Shown: in pieces, positions 62,436 to 64,000 of the stretch
Numbering within the stretch: the first letter of the stretch is position 1
Layout: the number at the start of each line of letters is the position of its first letter
DNA from: Parasphingopyxis algicola
GTDB taxonomy: Bacteria > Pseudomonadota > Alphaproteobacteria > Sphingomonadales > Sphingomonadaceae
Assembly (NCBI RefSeq): GCF_013378075.1
Contig: NZ_CP051131.1
Location: 3,236,501-3,300,500 of the forward strand
Length of the DNA: 64,000 bases
Direction: 5' to 3'
The notes under the pieces: model-generated
Databases searched by the model: none
Seen by the model: only the letters and a program-made list of their open reading frames with translations
Told to the model about the DNA's origin: nothing
Program-made: the position numbers and the translations under genes

Positions 62436-63530
62436 CTATTCTTCGTAGGGCCTGATCCGCATACCCTCATGCAGATAGGAGGCACCGGCACCGACGATCG
62501 TATCGCCTTCGCTAAGGCCATTGGTGATCGTCAGCACCTCGCCATTGGCAGACCGCGTTGTAACGTTCCGCCGCGATACGGTCATATTCTCCTCGTCGAC
62601 CATCCAGACATAGCGATCGTCGCCGTCCGAAAGGATGGCCGCCAGCGGCACGGATATGCCCTCATCGTCGATATCGGCCGTTTCCAGCGACAGGCGCGTC
62701 CGGATCGTCCCGGTCATGCCGGGCAGGATCAGGACGCCCGATGGCGGCTGGAAATTGAACCTTACCTCGAACGTCTGGGTCGACGGGTCGGCCTGGGTCG
62801 ATGTCGAATAGATCGAAACCGGAATGCTGACCTCAGGAGCCGCGTCCAGCGTCAGCACGCTTTCGAGCGGCTGAATCTGACCCGAATTTGCGACCAGAGT
62901 AGCCGGAACTTGTACCACGGCATGCGCTCTGCCCTGCGTTTGCAGCGTCACGATTTCCTGTTGCGCGCCGATATTCTCGAACCGCTCGACATAGGTCCGG
63001 GCGATGACGCCGGAGAAGGGCGCACGCAGCGCCGTATCGCCCATCCGGACACGTGCCGTATCGAGCTGTGCGCGTGCGACTTCGCGAGCGGTGCGGCGCT
63101 GTTCATATACGTTTTGCGCAATCGCATCCTCGGCCACGAGCCGGGCCGCGCGCTGATACTCGGCCTCGGCATTGTTGAACTCGGCCCGCGCCGTGGCGAG
63201 ATCGTTTTGATAGGTGCGTGGATCGAGCCGCGCGATTACCTGCCCTTGGCGAACATTGTCGCCCTCGCGCACGAGCAATTGCTGCAGCGTACCACTAATC
63301 TCGAACGTAAGATCGGACGAGCGCGCCGCCTCTATAACAGCCGGCAGGTTCTGCGTACGAATATCGTCGCTCGTCGAAACCTCGATCAGCTTTACCGGGC
63401 GAGCCGGCGGTTCAGTCTCTTCACCGCCACCACCCGAACAAGCCGAAATCAGCAAAGCCACCGCGAAAGGTATCCAACGAAAACTCGATCGCCTTCCCCC
63501 TGCAAAATTTCCGCGATAGCGCCGAGTCAT
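62436..63530 (-). CDS. RND efflux periplasmic adaptor (membrane-fusion protein)
   Basis: A 364-residue lipoprotein adaptor. The signal peptide ends in LLISAC (lipobox Cys near residue 31). The lipoyl-like hairpin domain (GTLQQLLVREGDNVRQGQVIARLD), coiled-coil (residues about 105-165) and beta-barrel domains follow in the usual order. It bridges the pump and outer-membrane duct. First gene of the four-gene operon (adaptor, pump, duct, cyclase); no dedicated repressor gene is adjacent. Confidence 0.92.
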   Translation of the reverse strand: MTRRYRGNFAGGRRSSFRWIPFAVALLISACSGGGGEETEPPARPVKLIEVSTSDDIRTQNLPAVIEAARSSDLTFEISGTLQQLLVREGDNVRQGQVIARLDPRTYQNDLATARAEFNNAEAEYQRAARLVAEDAIAQNVYEQRRTAREVARAQLDTARVRMGDTALRAPFSGVIARTYVERFENIGAQQEIVTLQTQGRAHAVVQVPATLVANSGQIQPLESVLTLDAAPEVSIPVSIYSTSTQADPSTQTFEVRFNFQPPSGVLILPGMTGTIRTRLSLETADIDDEGISVPLAAILSDGDDRYVWMVDEENMTVSRRNVTTRSANGEVLTITNGLSEGDTIVGAGASYLHEGMRIRPYEE

Positions 63531-63644
63531 GCACTGATCGATATTCTAACTGTGCAACAGAAGCGAGCCCCCAATCTGCACTCAACTGGCGATGTTCTGA
63601 TCTTATGCAAGCGGTTTTAGCCGCGCTGGATCAGCTACGATGAG

Positions 63645-63990
63645 ATACCCGCTTTCGGCCAATAGCGGGCAGATTGCAGTAGCCTCAAAGCAGTCTCGTA
63701 ATGAAGAAAAAGTTCGACATGGTATCAGATATGGCATTCGATTGAATTTATCGGGTAAAGTTATTATATTTCAGTAACTTGACTCGTTATTGTGAATTCC
63801 ACCCTCTCCGCCAAAAATTATTTAATAAAATCAATATCTTAGGTTTTATATGCTCAATGCTTCGCGGCGATTCACCAGCGGATAAATCAGATTGCTGATC
63901 CGGATCAGTCACGGGCTGCCGAATGAACTGAGCACGACCGACCAATCGGGCTATCTGCCAGCTCAGCATATGCATGCTTTGCGCCCATTG
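63645..63990 (+). repeat. Dispersed tRNA-Ser-fragment repeat, copy 4
   Basis: Left hairpin CCCGCT/AGCGGG (63648-63669), AAGAAAAAGTTCGACATGG (63704), tRNA fragment at 63790-63813, then an AT-rich part matching copy 2 (ATCAATATCTTA). Further right an insertion or divergence intervenes before GCCAGCTCAGCAT and CTTTGCGCCCA, which match the ends of copies 1 and 2. Confidence 0.75.
63790..63813 (+). other. 3' end of a tRNA-Ser gene (attachment-site-like fragment)
   Basis: TTGTGAATTCCACCC then TCTCCGCCA. The acceptor strand and CCA are intact; the T-loop has drifted. Confidence 0.6.
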
Positions 63991-64000
63991 CCGACAATCC

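Larger units (their letters stand above)
63531..64000. other. Intergenic region carrying repeat copy 4
   Basis: No supported gene. 63531-63640 holds the efflux promoter; the rest is repeat copy 4. The 62-residue minus-strand frame at 63787-63975 lies inside the repeat. Confidence 0.6.

Noticed and set aside
63787-63975. 62-residue minus-strand frame
   Set aside because: Inside repeat copy 4.
1-64000. CRISPR array, insertion sequence or integrase
   Set aside because: No regularly spaced short repeats and no transposase or recombinase motifs were found in any frame.

Overview
The window looks like accessory DNA from an alphaproteobacterium, most likely a sphingomonad (Sphingomonadales). The evidence is two large TonB-dependent receptors placed beside catabolic genes, a GC-rich codon bias, an alphaproteobacterial-type FabI, and densely packed degradation operons, each with a local LysR, IclR, AraC or TetR regulator. 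No ribosomal, tRNA or other core housekeeping gene is seen intact, and no transposase, integrase or CRISPR array is visible.

Layout. (1) 0-8.3 kb: an aconitase-family hydratase pair (LeuC/LeuD type) fused in one operon with an isocitrate-lyase/PEP-mutase-family lyase and an MFS transporter, then a GPH-type transporter, a cupin protein and a PhyH-type dioxygenase on the other strand. (2) 8.7-13.9 kb: a LysR regulator, a TonB-dependent receptor with a clear terminator, and an IclR regulator. (3) 14.1-32.6 kb: a catabolic island for an unidentified substrate. It holds two minus-strand operons, each ending in a methyltransferase followed by a small protein; these two pairs are paralogous and the small protein has no function I can name. 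Around them are alpha/beta hydrolases, a VOC protein, dehydrogenases, a CocE-type hydrolase, a flavin monooxygenase, a protein with three RidA domains and a TfdA-like dioxygenase. (4) 33.4-51.6 kb: a self-contained chloroaromatic-type module: Rieske oxygenase, PDR-type reductase, TonB receptor, chlorocatechol 1,2-dioxygenase, (chloro)muconate cycloisomerase, dienelactone hydrolase, maleylacetate reductase, and 3-oxoadipate CoA-transferase and thiolase, carrying a ring-cleavage product to succinyl-CoA and acetyl-CoA. A LysR regulator of CatR/BenM/ClcR type sits inside it, and three ATAC-N7-GTAT sites mark its likely promoters. The module also carries an extra fabI with Ser at the position of E. 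coli Gly93, a known inhibitor-resistance position. (5) 52.3-56.2 kb: an AraC regulator, two short-chain dehydrogenases, a DUF1330 protein and a decayed AraC pseudogene. (6) 56.6-63.5 kb: a membrane adenylate/guanylate cyclase and a complete RND efflux operon.

The most striking structure is a dispersed repeat present four times in the same orientation (around 33.1, 51.9, 56.5 and 63.8 kb). Each copy contains the 3' end of a tRNA-Ser gene (T-arm, acceptor strand and CCA) and the copies fall exactly between regions 3, 4, 5 and 6. The simplest reading is that these are attachment-site-like junctions and that the window is an array of gene blocks added one after another at a tRNA-Ser locus, or a mobile repeat carrying such a site. 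Inverted repeats inside the copies show compensating base changes.

Limits: functions are assigned by reading motifs by eye; substrates are inferred, and no database search or alignment was run.
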